64,000 bases of DNA. Source: CAYFKJ01 sp964343605 (GTDB lineage Bacteria > Pseudomonadota > Alphaproteobacteria > UBA2966). How positions within the stretch are numbered: position 1 is the first letter of the stretch; every line of letters begins with the position of its first letter. Both the position numbers and the translations under genes were made by a program. Positions 35,013-44,597 of this stretch are shown piece by piece. Below the pieces are notes generated by a model. The model was not told the origin of the DNA. It saw only the letters and a program-made list of their open reading frames with translations, and ran no database searches. The stretch is from positions 23,046 to 87,045 of the forward strand of contig CAYFKJ010000009.1 of assembly GCA_964343605.1 (NCBI GenBank). The letters are read 5' to 3'.

Positions 35013-35797
35013 TTAGCCTTTTCCGCCGAGTTGGGCCAGGAAGCCGGCCATGCGTTCCTTGACGTCGGCGACCTCGTAATGCGTGGCGGTTTCGTATGCC
35101 AGGCCGTCATCCAGTCCCTTGTTCTCGGACGCCCTGTAGAGGTCCTTGTAAGCGGCAATCGAACCGGGACTGTTATCGGCGATTGCCGCCGCCAGTTCGT
35201 CAACACGCCGGTCCAGTTCGGCTCGCGGGACCGCCTCCAGCGCCAGCCCGAACCGGGCGGCTTCAACGCCGCTGAAGGTGCGGGCCGAAAAGGACAACTC
35301 CCTGGCCCGCATCATGCCGACGCGGCGGGCCAGCCGCTGGGTCATGCCCCAGGTCGGCCTCAGGCCCAGTTTGGCGTGGGTGTCGCCGAACTTGGCCTCT
35401 TCGGCACAAATCACNNNNNNNNNNTATCGCAAGCCAGGATCAGCTCGACGCCGCCCGTGAAACAAAAGCCGTTGACCTTTGCGATAACGGCCTGGGGCAT
35501 CGTCTCCATCAGCATTTGGACCCGCTGGGCGGTTTCGTTGAGGTCGTCCCCGACGTTGCCGGCGCTGATGTCAAGGCCGCGGTCCCGCAGCGCCTTCAGG
35601 TCCACGCCCGCCGAGAATGCCCGGCCGGCGCCGGTAAGGATGACGACGCGCACGTCACTGTCCGCAGCAATGGCCTCCAGTGCGCCAGCCGTCTCCGCCA
35701 AAAGCTCGGGAGTCAGCGCGTTCAGGGCGTCGGGGCGATTGAAGGTAATCGTCGTGATGTAATCGCGCTGTTCGAGGGATATGAATTCAAAGGACAT
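35013..35797 (-). CDS. Enoyl-CoA hydratase/isomerase family protein, split by an assembly gap
   Basis: The N-terminal part has FSAGVDLKAL and the oxyanion segment GFCFTGGVELILACD; the C-terminal part continues VICAEEAKFGDTHAKLGL and WGMTQRLARRVG, as in crotonases that hydrate or isomerise enoyl-CoA esters. The ten N at 35415-35424 fall between GAT (Asp) plus one base and GTG (Val). With ten bases the frame breaks; two missing bases would restore it and give one residue, as in relatives. So the gene is most likely intact in the cell. It is followed 16 bases upstream by the MFS gene on the same strand. Confidence 0.85.
35415..35424. other. Run of ten N (assembly gap)
   Basis: Ten undetermined bases lie inside the enoyl-CoA hydratase gene. 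Ten is probably a placeholder length; frame reasoning suggests that two bases (or two plus a multiple of three) are missing. Confidence 0.95.
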
Positions 35798-35813
35798 GGG
35801 ATGGTTTTCCGGT

Positions 35814-37097
35814 TCAGTTGACAGCTTCTTCGGCGGCGGGCGCCTTCAGGAATAACGCAAAAACCGCACAGATGAGGGGGAGCACCGCCAGCAGCCTCAG
35901 TATTTCGACATAGCTGCCGACCAGATCGAAGGCCATACCCATGGGAAGCGCACCCAGCGAAGCCCCGATGACACCCACCATCTGTCCCAGGCCCTGTATT
36001 CTACCGAGATGCTTGCGGCCGAAGTAGTGCGCCCAGATATAGCCGAAGAAGGTGATGTTCGCCGCGTTGTTGATGCCGAACATCGTTCCGTAAACGGCGG
36101 CCATGACGATGCCGTTGACCAGGGTGGAGGCAACCAGCGTCGCCGACAGCAGGACAAGGGCGGCGGCGAAGACATACCGCGTGCGCACCCGGTCCAGCGT
36201 CCAGCCCACCGCAGGCATTGCCAATGCCATAACGACCGCCGACAGCGTGAACGTTGAGGTCGCCAGCGAGCTGTCCTGGCCCAGCGATTCGAACAGCACG
36301 ACCTGGTACATGAAAAGGCTGGTGATCAGCATGGCGGGCGCAAACAGACCTGCCGCGATGATCCAGAATGACGAGGTCGCCATCGCCTCCTTTAGGTTCA
36401 AGCCATAATCGGCTGATGCGCTCGCGCCGTTCTGCTCGCCGGGCTCGCCGGCGTTGCCGTCCCGCCCGTCCGGCAGCAGACCCACCCCTTCGGGCTTGTT
36501 GTGAACGAACAGCAGGGCAAGCGGTAAAACGGTTGCCCATGTAATGACCCCCAGCCACAGCCAGGCGTCACGCCAGCCCCATATGCCATCGAGCCAAACC
36601 GCCAGAAGCGGGTGGATGGCCATGGACGCAGCGAAGCCCAGCGCCATGAGACCCATGGCAAAGCCCCGCTTGGCGTGGAACCATTGGGCGACCAGGGTGG
36701 CGCACAACAGCATGAGTGCGCCCTGGCCAAAAAACCGGAGGGCGGCAAAAGCGGTTGCCAGCCAAACGACATTAGTGACGAGACCGAAGCCAATGCAGGC
36801 CAGACCGAGCAACGTGCCGATCACCAAGAACATGCGGAATGAACCTTGATGTTCGACAAGACGTCCGAAGTAAGGCAGCAGGAAGGCTGCGGCCAACGTC
36901 GCACCTCCATACGCCACGCTGAACGACGTGAAGGAAATGCCGAGATCGGCATTGATCGACGATATGAAAACGCTGAAGGAGTGCGATTGCCCCGGCCCAC
37001 TGGAAAAGAAAAGAACCACGCAGACGGCGAGGATGACCCAGCCGTAGAAAAATCGCCGGTTTAATGCAGTGAACAGGAATTGCCGAATACCAACCAA
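35814..37097 (-). CDS. MFS transporter, monocarboxylate/oxalate-formate antiporter type
   Basis: This 427-residue protein has twelve membrane segments with a central hydrophilic loop near residues 205-230. NRRFFYGWVILAVCVVLFF at the start, then FSVAYGGATLAAAFLLPYFG and WFHAKRGFAMGLMALG, are typical of the oxalate/formate antiporter and monocarboxylate branch of the major facilitator superfamily. It probably moves an organic acid. No ATG fits, so I took the TTG at 37097. With the enoyl-CoA hydratase downstream it may form a small acid-catabolic unit. Confidence 0.88.
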   Translation of the reverse strand: MVGIRQFLFTALNRRFFYGWVILAVCVVLFFSSGPGQSHSFSVFISSINADLGISFTSFSVAYGGATLAAAFLLPYFGRLVEHQGSFRMFLVIGTLLGLACIGFGLVTNVVWLATAFAALRFFGQGALMLLCATLVAQWFHAKRGFAMGLMALGFAASMAIHPLLAVWLDGIWGWRDAWLWLGVITWATVLPLALLFVHNKPEGVGLLPDGRDGNAGEPGEQNGASASADYGLNLKEAMATSSFWIIAAGLFAPAMLITSLFMYQVVLFESLGQDSSLATSTFTLSAVVMALAMPAVGWTLDRVRTRYVFAAALVLLSATLVASTLVNGIVMAAVYGTMFGINNAANITFFGYIWAHYFGRKHLGRIQGLGQMVGVIGASLGALPMGMAFDLVGSYVEILRLLAVLPLICAVFALFLKAPAAEEAVN

Positions 37098-37339
37098 GTA
37101 AATGCCTCAATTCCTGAACGGCGCCGCGCCCGGTCGGCGGCGCTGACAAGGTAACAAGGAATGGGTCAGGTAAAAAACAGCATAATCCTCAAGCGCGCCA
37201 TTCGAAATTCACATGGCTGACCGGCGGAGACAATGGACGAATCAAATATTACACCGATCAGCGATTGTGCCGTTTCGGTGTAGTGCGGTTGCCATTATGA
37301 TAGGGCGCGGGGAGAGCGTGCGAATGAAGTTTGCGTGGA

Positions 37340-38482
37340 ATGGAGCATATGTCGGTAAATAGCAATGGGTCGGGCAGTATTGACGTCGACGGTCTGCTCC
37401 AACTTGCCCGCGAAAAATCGATTGCCGGACGCCAAGCTTTGCTCAAGGCGATTTCGGATCTGTTCGATGGCAGAAGCGAGGAATTGAACGAGCGCGAAGC
37501 AACGCTCATGCACGCCATCCTGCACCAATTAGTCAACGATACCGAGAAAGAGGTGCGAAAGGCGGTTGCCGAAAGGTTTGCCGACAGCCGTTTCGTCCCG
37601 CCTGAAATCATACGGGAACTCGCCAACGACGAAATCGAGGTCGCCTTTCCCGTGCTGAAGACCAGCAAGCTGCTGCGCGATCCCGATCTCATCGAGGTCA
37701 TTCGTAATCGGACGTTTGAACACCAGCTCGCCGTGACCCAACGCGAGGCCATCAGCGAAGCCGTTTCGGGCGCTCTGGTCGAAACCGAAAACGAAAGCGT
37801 GATTGTGGCGCTCCTCAATAATTCCGGCGCCGAGATTTCGCGAAAGACAAAAGACTATCTCGTCGACCAATCCGAACGCGTCGATTCGTTCCAGGATCCG
37901 TTGCTGCGACGCTCCGATCTCGAGCCCGAATTGGCCAAGAAGATGTTCATTTGGGTTTCGGCGGCTCTGCGGCGGCATATCATTTCCCAATATGACCTCG
38001 ATCAGGACGTTGTCGACGATCTGATGGAACAGATTTCAGTCCTTGAGGAGCACGGCCGCCCGACGGAAGGTCTAACTCGGGGTGCAGCCGAAGAACTGGC
38101 TATCAAGCTGAAGGACGAAAACGGAATTACGCCGGATCTGCTGGTCCAGAGCATCGTCGACGGCGAGGTTCGGTTGTTTGAAGCGCTGCTGAGGGAAGGC
38201 TGCGGCCTGCGCAAGCGCCTGGTAGAGCGCATCCTGTTCGAACCGGGGGGAGAGGGTCTGGCCATTGCCTCGAAAAGCATGGGCGTGGATTCCGAGGATT
38301 TCGAGCGGATCTTCATATGCAGCCGGCGCGCAAGGCTTATCGAAGAACCGACCATCCAGCGCGAAATCGGCAACCTGAAATCTCTCTACGGGAAAATGAC
38401 GGTCGAGGCCGCCAACAAGGTGATTGCTAGGTGGCGGCGGGATCAGAGCTACCTGTCGGCGATTCGCGATTTGGAAATATAG
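37340..38482 (+). CDS. DUF2336 domain protein
   Basis: This 380-residue protein matches the DUF2336 family common in Rhodospirillales and relatives: a long alpha-helical, HEAT-like protein with patterns RFADSRFVPPEIIRELANDE, PVLKTSKLLRDPDLIEVIR and LLVQSIVDGEVRLFEALL. No biochemical role is established; members often lie near two-component genes, as here, where it is followed 47 bases later by a PAS histidine kinase. Start could be ATG 37340 or ATG 37349. Confidence 0.85.
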   Translation: MEHMSVNSNGSGSIDVDGLLQLAREKSIAGRQALLKAISDLFDGRSEELNEREATLMHAILHQLVNDTEKEVRKAVAERFADSRFVPPEIIRELANDEIEVAFPVLKTSKLLRDPDLIEVIRNRTFEHQLAVTQREAISEAVSGALVETENESVIVALLNNSGAEISRKTKDYLVDQSERVDSFQDPLLRRSDLEPELAKKMFIWVSAALRRHIISQYDLDQDVVDDLMEQISVLEEHGRPTEGLTRGAAEELAIKLKDENGITPDLLVQSIVDGEVRLFEALLREGCGLRKRLVERILFEPGGEGLAIASKSMGVDSEDFERIFICSRRARLIEEPTIQREIGNLKSLYGKMTVEAANKVIARWRRDQSYLSAIRDLEI

Positions 38483-38528
38483 GACGAGGACCATGCCTCT
38501 GATCGCTAATTTGGCGGACGCCTAGCGA

Positions 38529-40454
38529 ATGGAAGACGCTCACCCGTCGAATAGAGAACTGCAAAACCGCCTCCGAGACATTATCCGTTTGACGGCGGAT
38601 TTGGTTTGGGAGGCAGATCGCGACCATCGGATCACCTCACTCTCGAAAAACGCCAACGAGTTGCTTGGTCGGCATCCCAGCGAGTTGGTCGGCAGCCTCT
38701 TGTCCGACATATGGAGACTGACCGGTTCCGAAGACAACCAGGCTTGGCCCGACTGGCGAAAGCCGTTCCGTGACCTGGACGTGCTATTCAGAAAACCGGA
38801 CGGTGAAGTCCGGCAATTTCAGCTCGCCGGTCTCCCGGTTTTCGATGACGAGACCGGAGATTTCGTCTGCGTTCGCGGAATAGCCAAGGACGTCACCGCC
38901 AGGCGGGAGACGGAGCAGGCCCTGGCCGACAGCAGCGGCCGACTTTCCGAGCAATCGGCCCTTTTGCAGGCGACGCTCGATTCCATCGACCAGGGGTTCG
39001 CTGTCTGGGATGCCGGTGACGAACTGATCGCCTGGAACAGGAAATGCTTCGATCTCTGGTATCGGCCGCCCGAGGTCCGCGCCGGCATGCCCAGACGGGA
39101 ATTGTTCGACCACTTGGCGAGAAGCGGCGGCTTCGGTGAGGGCGACTGGCAGGTGGTGGCCGAGAGGGAATTTCAGCGCGTCAAACAGCTTGGTACGTCA
39201 TCGGATGAGGAATTTACGATGACGGACGGGCGTCGAATTCACGTCCAACGTTACCCGATGCAAAGAGGAGGGTACGCGGCCGTTTATTCGGACATCACGC
39301 AAAGAGTGGCGGCCGAATCGAAGATAAAACGCAGCGAGGCGCGCTTTCGGGCAATCGCGGAGGCCAGTGGATCCGGAATATTCATCTCTCCGATCGATCA
39401 ATACGAACTGCTGTATTGCAACAGTGGCGCCGCGGATTTGTACAGGACGACGACGGAGGAATTGAAGCGGACCGATCCCGAAGCGTTGTTCGTGGATCCC
39501 GCCGATTATCGCCGCTTGGCCAGGGATGTTCGGGATAACCCGCGGGTGGAGCGGTTTGAAGCGATGTTGAAACGCCTCAACGGTGAACCCACGTGGGGCA
39601 TGATCTCGGCTGAACCGATCGAGTACGGCGATCAAAAGGCCGTTCTGTTCCTCGTCACCGATATTGGCCATCTCAAAGAGGTCGAGGACGAGCTCCGTTT
39701 GGCCAGGGACGAAGCCGAATTGGCCAACCGCGCGAAAACGGAATTTCTCTCCCGCATGAGCCACGAATTGCGCACGCCGTTGAACGCCATCCTGGGTTTT
39801 GCCCAGCTCATGCATCGTGATCCCAATTACCCGTTGGTGCAGGAGCATCAGGAAGGGGTTGAATACATTCTGCGGAGCGGCCGGCACCTGCTTGACCTGA
39901 TAACGGACGTACTGGATTTCGCCAGCATCGAAGCCGGCAAGTTGGAAGTCGGTGTAGAAAGTGTCGAGCTCGAACAGTTGATCGGCGAATGCCTGCCAGT
40001 ATTGACGCCCATGGCCGGGGCCAAGGGCATTTCCATTACCACCGATCTAAGCCGTAACCTGGTTGTCAAAGCGGATTCGACGCGGCTCCAGCAAATCCTG
40101 TTGAATCTTCTCAGCAATGCCGTGAAATACAATCGAACGGGCGGGTTGGTGCTGATTTCAGCCGACTCAACGCCCAGCGGGAAATGCCGCATATCGGTCC
40201 AGGATACTGGTGTGGGTATTCCAACGGAAAACCGGGAAGCCATCTTCCAGGTATTCAACCGGCCGGGGGCTGAAAACTCGGATATCGGGGGAACAGGCGT
40301 CGGTCTCTCGATATGTCGCCAGTTGATCGAGTTGATGGGGGGCACCATCAATTTCGAAAGTGAAGTGGGCGTCGGTTCGAAGTTCTGGGTGGAAATCGAT
40401 CTGCTGGTTCCCGCGCCAGCCGGTCAAGCGCTCCATCCGGCTGTCGATACTTAA
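38529..40454 (+). CDS. PAS-domain sensor histidine kinase
   Basis: This 641-residue protein lacks clear membrane segments. It has three PAS-like domains, at about residues 12-125, 145-255 and 275-390, the middle one of the PAS-7 kind (LDSIDQGFAVWDAGDEL). Then comes HisKA with SHELRTP and phospho-acceptor His412, and HATPase with NLLSNAVKYN, DTGVGI and GGTGVGLSICRQ. It is a cytoplasmic kinase that probably senses redox or a small ligand. The DUF2336 protein upstream and a similar kinase at 41760 make this a signalling cluster. The receiver partner is not adjacent. Confidence 0.93.
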   Translation: MEDAHPSNRELQNRLRDIIRLTADLVWEADRDHRITSLSKNANELLGRHPSELVGSLLSDIWRLTGSEDNQAWPDWRKPFRDLDVLFRKPDGEVRQFQLAGLPVFDDETGDFVCVRGIAKDVTARRETEQALADSSGRLSEQSALLQATLDSIDQGFAVWDAGDELIAWNRKCFDLWYRPPEVRAGMPRRELFDHLARSGGFGEGDWQVVAEREFQRVKQLGTSSDEEFTMTDGRRIHVQRYPMQRGGYAAVYSDITQRVAAESKIKRSEARFRAIAEASGSGIFISPIDQYELLYCNSGAADLYRTTTEELKRTDPEALFVDPADYRRLARDVRDNPRVERFEAMLKRLNGEPTWGMISAEPIEYGDQKAVLFLVTDIGHLKEVEDELRLARDEAELANRAKTEFLSRMSHELRTPLNAILGFAQLMHRDPNYPLVQEHQEGVEYILRSGRHLLDLITDVLDFASIEAGKLEVGVESVELEQLIGECLPVLTPMAGAKGISITTDLSRNLVVKADSTRLQQILLNLLSNAVKYNRTGGLVLISADSTPSGKCRISVQDTGVGIPTENREAIFQVFNRPGAENSDIGGTGVGLSICRQLIELMGGTINFESEVGVGSKFWVEIDLLVPAPAGQALHPAVDT

Positions 40455-40584
40455 GTGAGGGGATGACGTTCAATGATTGAAGCTCACGGACCTGTCGTTG
40501 CGGAAGGCGATCCAGCGGGACGATCCGTTGTTGCCGTCGATGGCCCGCAGGCCGGGACATCCTGGACGGACGGAGCGAACTAGG

Positions 40585-41736
40585 ATGGTTGAGAAAGAAA
40601 AATCGCTCTCGGCTGCATCGCTGCTGGCGCAGGCGGCCCACTATATTGACCCGCTCACCGGCGCCGTCGCGCCGCCCATCCAGCCGTCATCAACGTTTGC
40701 CCGCGGCGCCGATCATGAACTCATCGGCGAATTCGAGTACAGCCGGTCCGGAAGCCCGACCTGCAGCCAAGTGGAAGAGGTGCTGGCGAAGCTGGAGGGC
40801 GCTGAGGACGCGTTGCTCTTCGCTTCCGGCTTGGCGGCGTTTGCAGCGTATTTCGAAACCCTGGATGCCGGTTCCCATATCGTCGTGCCGTCGGTGATGT
40901 ACCACGGCGGCCGAAGCATGCTGTTGCGCCTCGAGCAGAAGCGCAATTTTGAACTTTCCTATTTTAACGCTGCCGAGGCCGGATCGCTGGCCGACTCAGT
41001 TGTGCCCGGCAAGACGGCCGTGGTCTGGGTGGAAACCCTACTCAATCCCACATGGGACGTCGTCGACATCGCCGAGGCGGCGGAAATTGCCCATCACGCC
41101 GGCGCGGTCCTGATCGTCGATTCGACGGTATCGCCGGCGGTCACGACCCGGCCGCTGGAACTCGGCGCCGACATGGTCTTCCACTCGGCAACAAAGTACC
41201 TGAATGGGCATAGCGACCTGACGGGGGGCGTTCTCGCGACCGCCCGGGCGGATGAGCGCTGGTCGGAAATCGCTTCGGTTCGAACCCTGACGGGCGGCAC
41301 GATGGGGGCGTTCGAGGCCTGGCTGCTGCTGCGCGGCATGCGGACGCTTTCACTGCGCTACGAACGCGCGTCGGAAAATGCCTTGCGGGTGGCGAGGCAT
41401 TTCGAGGGGCACCCGGGCGTCTCGGCGGTGCTCTATCCGGGTTTGGATAGCCATCCCGGACACGACATTGCCCGGCGGCAAATGACGGGCGGTTTCGGCG
41501 GCATGCTGTCGTTGATGATTGATGGGTCGGCGGCGGATGCGGTGAGTGTGGTGACGGCCCTTGAACTTGTTATTCCGGCAACCTCGCTGGGCGGCGTCGA
41601 AACGCTGATCGAGCACCGGGCGACGGTGGAGGGCCCGGACAGCAATGTCGCCGAGAACCTGTTGCGGCTCTCCGTCGGCATCGAAAACGTCGACGAATTA
41701 ATTGCCGACCTTGAACAAGCCCTTTCCAAATTATGA
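40585..41736 (+). CDS. Cys/Met metabolism PLP-dependent enzyme
   Basis: This 383-residue protein belongs to the cystathionine gamma-synthase/lyase family. It has AVAPPIQPSSTFARG, YSRSGSPTCSQVEEVLAKLEG, the lysine that binds PLP at Lys204 in SATKYLNGHSDLTGG, and GMRTLSLRYERASENAL. Reactions in the family include cystathionine synthesis or cleavage and methionine gamma-lysis; I cannot distinguish these. I placed the start at the ATG at 40585, since the 36 residues upstream do not look like the family. It lies between two kinase genes on the same strand. Confidence 0.9.
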   Translation: MVEKEKSLSAASLLAQAAHYIDPLTGAVAPPIQPSSTFARGADHELIGEFEYSRSGSPTCSQVEEVLAKLEGAEDALLFASGLAAFAAYFETLDAGSHIVVPSVMYHGGRSMLLRLEQKRNFELSYFNAAEAGSLADSVVPGKTAVVWVETLLNPTWDVVDIAEAAEIAHHAGAVLIVDSTVSPAVTTRPLELGADMVFHSATKYLNGHSDLTGGVLATARADERWSEIASVRTLTGGTMGAFEAWLLLRGMRTLSLRYERASENALRVARHFEGHPGVSAVLYPGLDSHPGHDIARRQMTGGFGGMLSLMIDGSAADAVSVVTALELVIPATSLGGVETLIEHRATVEGPDSNVAENLLRLSVGIENVDELIADLEQALSKL

Positions 41737-41759
41737 GAATTTTGCATTAGAATACCTGC

Positions 41760-43748
41760 ATGACTGGCGGACCAGTGGAGTTGCTAGGGGGGCTTCTGGT
41801 TGCTGCGCTGCTCGCCGTGGTGGTGTGGCAGGCGTATCGCATTAGATCGATGCGCCGTGGCGTTGATGAGTCGGAAAGCGACATTTCGCACAGCCGCGCC
41901 CACATTCGATCCGTCATTGAAGGCTCGCTTGACGCCGTATTCTGTCAGCGCGACGGCCACATAGAAGCTGCCAACTCGGTGGCGGTTACGCTGCTGGCGG
42001 CAAATTCAGAAGCGGATTTGCTGGGGCGCAATATTTTCGACTTTGTTCACCCCGACTACCGGGAAGCCGGGAAGCGGCGGGTCCGGGAAATACTCGACAC
42101 ACACGAGCCCGCCCCGTTCATGGATGCCGTATTCTGCCGCTTCGACGGCACCGAGGTGTGGGTCGAGACCAGCGGCCGGCGGATCGTCGTTGAAGGCGAT
42201 GTTTGTACCCAGGTCGTCGTCCGTGACATTACGGAACGACGCAGGTCCACGATGCTGCTGCAGGAGGCCATCAACAGCATCTCGGAAGGCTTCGCCCTTT
42301 ACGACGCGGATGACCGGCTGGTCTTGTTCAACAAGCGCTACGTTGATTTCTACGACAAGGTCGCCGACATCTTCAAAGCGGGCACAAGTTACAAGAAAAT
42401 GTTGCAGGTCGCCGCCGAGCGCGGCCAGTTCGTGGATGCTGTCGGGCGGGAGGAGGAATGGGTAGCCGAACGTCTGCGGACCCATCTCAACCCGGAAGGC
42501 CCCATCGAGATGGAACTGCCTGACGGTCGCTGGGTACGGATCACCGAAACAAAAATGCCTTCCGGCGGCGTGGCGGGTCTGCGAACCGACATTACCGAGG
42601 AAAAGCGCGCGCAAATCGCCCTCCGGGAAAGTGAGGCGCGGCTCTCTGGTATGTTGTCGATCTCACCCGATGCCATCATCGCTTGCGACCGGAATCACAC
42701 GATCACGTTGTTCAACGAAGGTGCGGAGCGATTGTTCGGCCATTCCAAGGAGGAGGCTCTGGGGCAGGATGTCGGTATGCTCATTCCGCCGGAATATCGC
42801 GGCATGCACCATGAACACATGAACGCTTTTGGAATTTCGACGCAATCCTCGATAACCATTCCCGACCGGGGTGGCATCTTCGGTCTGAAGAAATCGGGAG
42901 AGGTATTCCCCGCGGAAGCGTCGGTAACCAAACTTGAAACGGGCGACGATCTCACGTTCACGGTCATGCTCCGCGACACGACGGAACGCCAGCAAGTGGA
43001 AGGCGATCTCTTGTCGGCGCGGGAGGAAGCGGAAACCGCCAACTCCGCGAAATCCGAGTTCCTCGCCAACATGAGCCACGAATTGCGCACCCCCCTCAAC
43101 GCCATCGCGGGATTTTCCCAGGTTCTGCTTGGGGATATCGCCGGAGTCTTGAACGAAAAGCAGCGCGAATACGTCAGCGACGTTCAGGAATCCAGCCAAC
43201 ACCTGCTCTCCCTGATCAACGACATTCTCGACATCTCCAAGATCGAAGCCGGCCAGCAGGAAATTCACGAGGAAGAGTTCGACATCTCCGATGAACTCGA
43301 TAGCGCCGTCCGCATGTTCAAGGAGAAAGCGGAAACGGGCGGCCTCGAATTGGCGATCACGGCGTCTCCCAAGCTTCCGGCGATTAAGGCCGACCGCCGT
43401 CTGGTTCACCAGATGATCATCAACCTCCTCTCAAATGCCACCAAGTTCACGCCGCCAGGCGGCCGCATCGAAGTTACGGCGTATGAGGAAGAAAACGGAG
43501 GATTGGCGGTGGCGGTTCGGGACACGGGTGTCGGCATGTCCGAAACGGATATTCCCGTGGCGCTTTCCAATTTCGGGCAGCTCAAAAATCAAATTGATCT
43601 GGCGGGCGAAGGAACCGGTCTGGGTTTACCGCTGGTACGAAATATGATCGAACTACACGGCGGGCAACTGGATTTGACGAGCCAGCCCGGCACCGGAACA
43701 TCCGTGACCATGGAATTTCCGAAAGATCGCGTCGTCCGCGGCACCTGA
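41760..43748 (+). CDS. Membrane-anchored PAS histidine kinase
   Basis: This 662-residue protein has one N-terminal membrane segment (residues 8-26) and three PAS-like domains (about 45-160, 165-280, 290-415). The third includes GMLSISPDAIIACDRNHTI, then HisKA with SHELRTP and His440, and HATPase with NLLSNATKFT, DTGVGM and GTGLGLPLVRN. It is similar in design to the kinase at 38529. No receiver domain is fused. It is followed by an SDR gene 33 bases later. Confidence 0.93.
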   Translation: MTGGPVELLGGLLVAALLAVVVWQAYRIRSMRRGVDESESDISHSRAHIRSVIEGSLDAVFCQRDGHIEAANSVAVTLLAANSEADLLGRNIFDFVHPDYREAGKRRVREILDTHEPAPFMDAVFCRFDGTEVWVETSGRRIVVEGDVCTQVVVRDITERRRSTMLLQEAINSISEGFALYDADDRLVLFNKRYVDFYDKVADIFKAGTSYKKMLQVAAERGQFVDAVGREEEWVAERLRTHLNPEGPIEMELPDGRWVRITETKMPSGGVAGLRTDITEEKRAQIALRESEARLSGMLSISPDAIIACDRNHTITLFNEGAERLFGHSKEEALGQDVGMLIPPEYRGMHHEHMNAFGISTQSSITIPDRGGIFGLKKSGEVFPAEASVTKLETGDDLTFTVMLRDTTERQQVEGDLLSAREEAETANSAKSEFLANMSHELRTPLNAIAGFSQVLLGDIAGVLNEKQREYVSDVQESSQHLLSLINDILDISKIEAGQQEIHEEEFDISDELDSAVRMFKEKAETGGLELAITASPKLPAIKADRRLVHQMIINLLSNATKFTPPGGRIEVTAYEEENGGLAVAVRDTGVGMSETDIPVALSNFGQLKNQIDLAGEGTGLGLPLVRNMIELHGGQLDLTSQPGTGTSVTMEFPKDRVVRGT

Positions 43749-43781
43749 CGGGATGGTCGGATTAGCTACAAGGGGAGAGGA

Positions 43782-44597
43782 ATGAGCGAGGGGTTTGAGG
43801 GCGTTTGCGCCATTGTTACGGGCGGCTCCAAGGGTATCGGCGAGGCGACCGTCAAGGCCCTGATCGGAGCCGGAGCGGTTGTCACGATATTCGACGTTGA
43901 CGACGAAGCCGGAGAGGCGCTCGCCGGGGGAAGCGAGAATTGCCGCTACCTGCATGTCGATGTTGGCAACAAAGAGGCGGTCGATGCTGCCGTGGCGGAG
44001 GTGGCGGCGCGCCATGGCTCCATCGGCATGCTCGTCAACAACGCCGGCATTGCGCCGCCGATTACGATGGAAAATTTATCCGAGGGTGATTGGGGGCGGG
44101 TGCTCGGAATCAACGTCAAGGGACCCTTCAATTGCACCCAGGCCGTGGTCCCGCACATGAAGGAATTCGGTGGTGCCGTCGTCAACGTCTCTTCCGTCGC
44201 CGGAAAGAACATCTCACTGGGCGCCGGCATGCATTACACGACGTCGAAATGGGGCGTGATCGGGATGTCGCGGCATATGGCCTACGAGCTCGCACCCCAT
44301 GGCATCCGCGTCAACGTGGTCTGTCCCGGCCCGACGCTCACGCCTCTGATCCAGGGCCTGATGGACGAGGCCACAATTAGGAGTTCGACCACGAACGTGC
44401 CGCTCGGCCGCTGGGTCCAGGCCGAGGACATCGCCAACGCCATCATGTTCTTCCTCGGTCCCCAGTCGGCGATGTGTGCCGGCGCGGAGTTGATCGTCGA
44501 CGGCGGGGTCTTGGTGGGACCCGGCAACGCCTACGACAATTATTTCGAGAGCCGGGGCAGCAAAACGCCGGAGCGGAAAATCACCTATCCCGAATGA
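43782..44597 (+). CDS. Short-chain dehydrogenase/reductase
   Basis: This 271-residue protein has the SDR cofactor motif TGGSKGIGE, NNAG, and the catalytic pair Tyr152/Lys156 in YTTSKWG with a preceding serine in NVSSVAG. It oxidises or reduces a hydroxyl/keto group using NAD(P). AAGGGGAGAGGA precedes the ATG at 43782. Its stop overlaps the start of the EamA gene (ATGA). The substrate is not identifiable. Confidence 0.92.
   Translation: MSEGFEGVCAIVTGGSKGIGEATVKALIGAGAVVTIFDVDDEAGEALAGGSENCRYLHVDVGNKEAVDAAVAEVAARHGSIGMLVNNAGIAPPITMENLSEGDWGRVLGINVKGPFNCTQAVVPHMKEFGGAVVNVSSVAGKNISLGAGMHYTTSKWGVIGMSRHMAYELAPHGIRVNVVCPGPTLTPLIQGLMDEATIRSSTTNVPLGRWVQAEDIANAIMFFLGPQSAMCAGAELIVDGGVLVGPGNAYDNYFESRGSKTPERKITYPE

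Noticed and set aside
37121..37143. GC-rich hairpin upstream of the MFS gene
   Set aside because: Arms GCGCCGC and GCGGCGC pair, but there is no T tract and it lies upstream of the gene; such pairs are common in GC-rich DNA.
40477..40584. N-terminal extension of the PLP enzyme
   Set aside because: The family start pattern begins at the ATG at 40585; the extension is low-complexity and basic.
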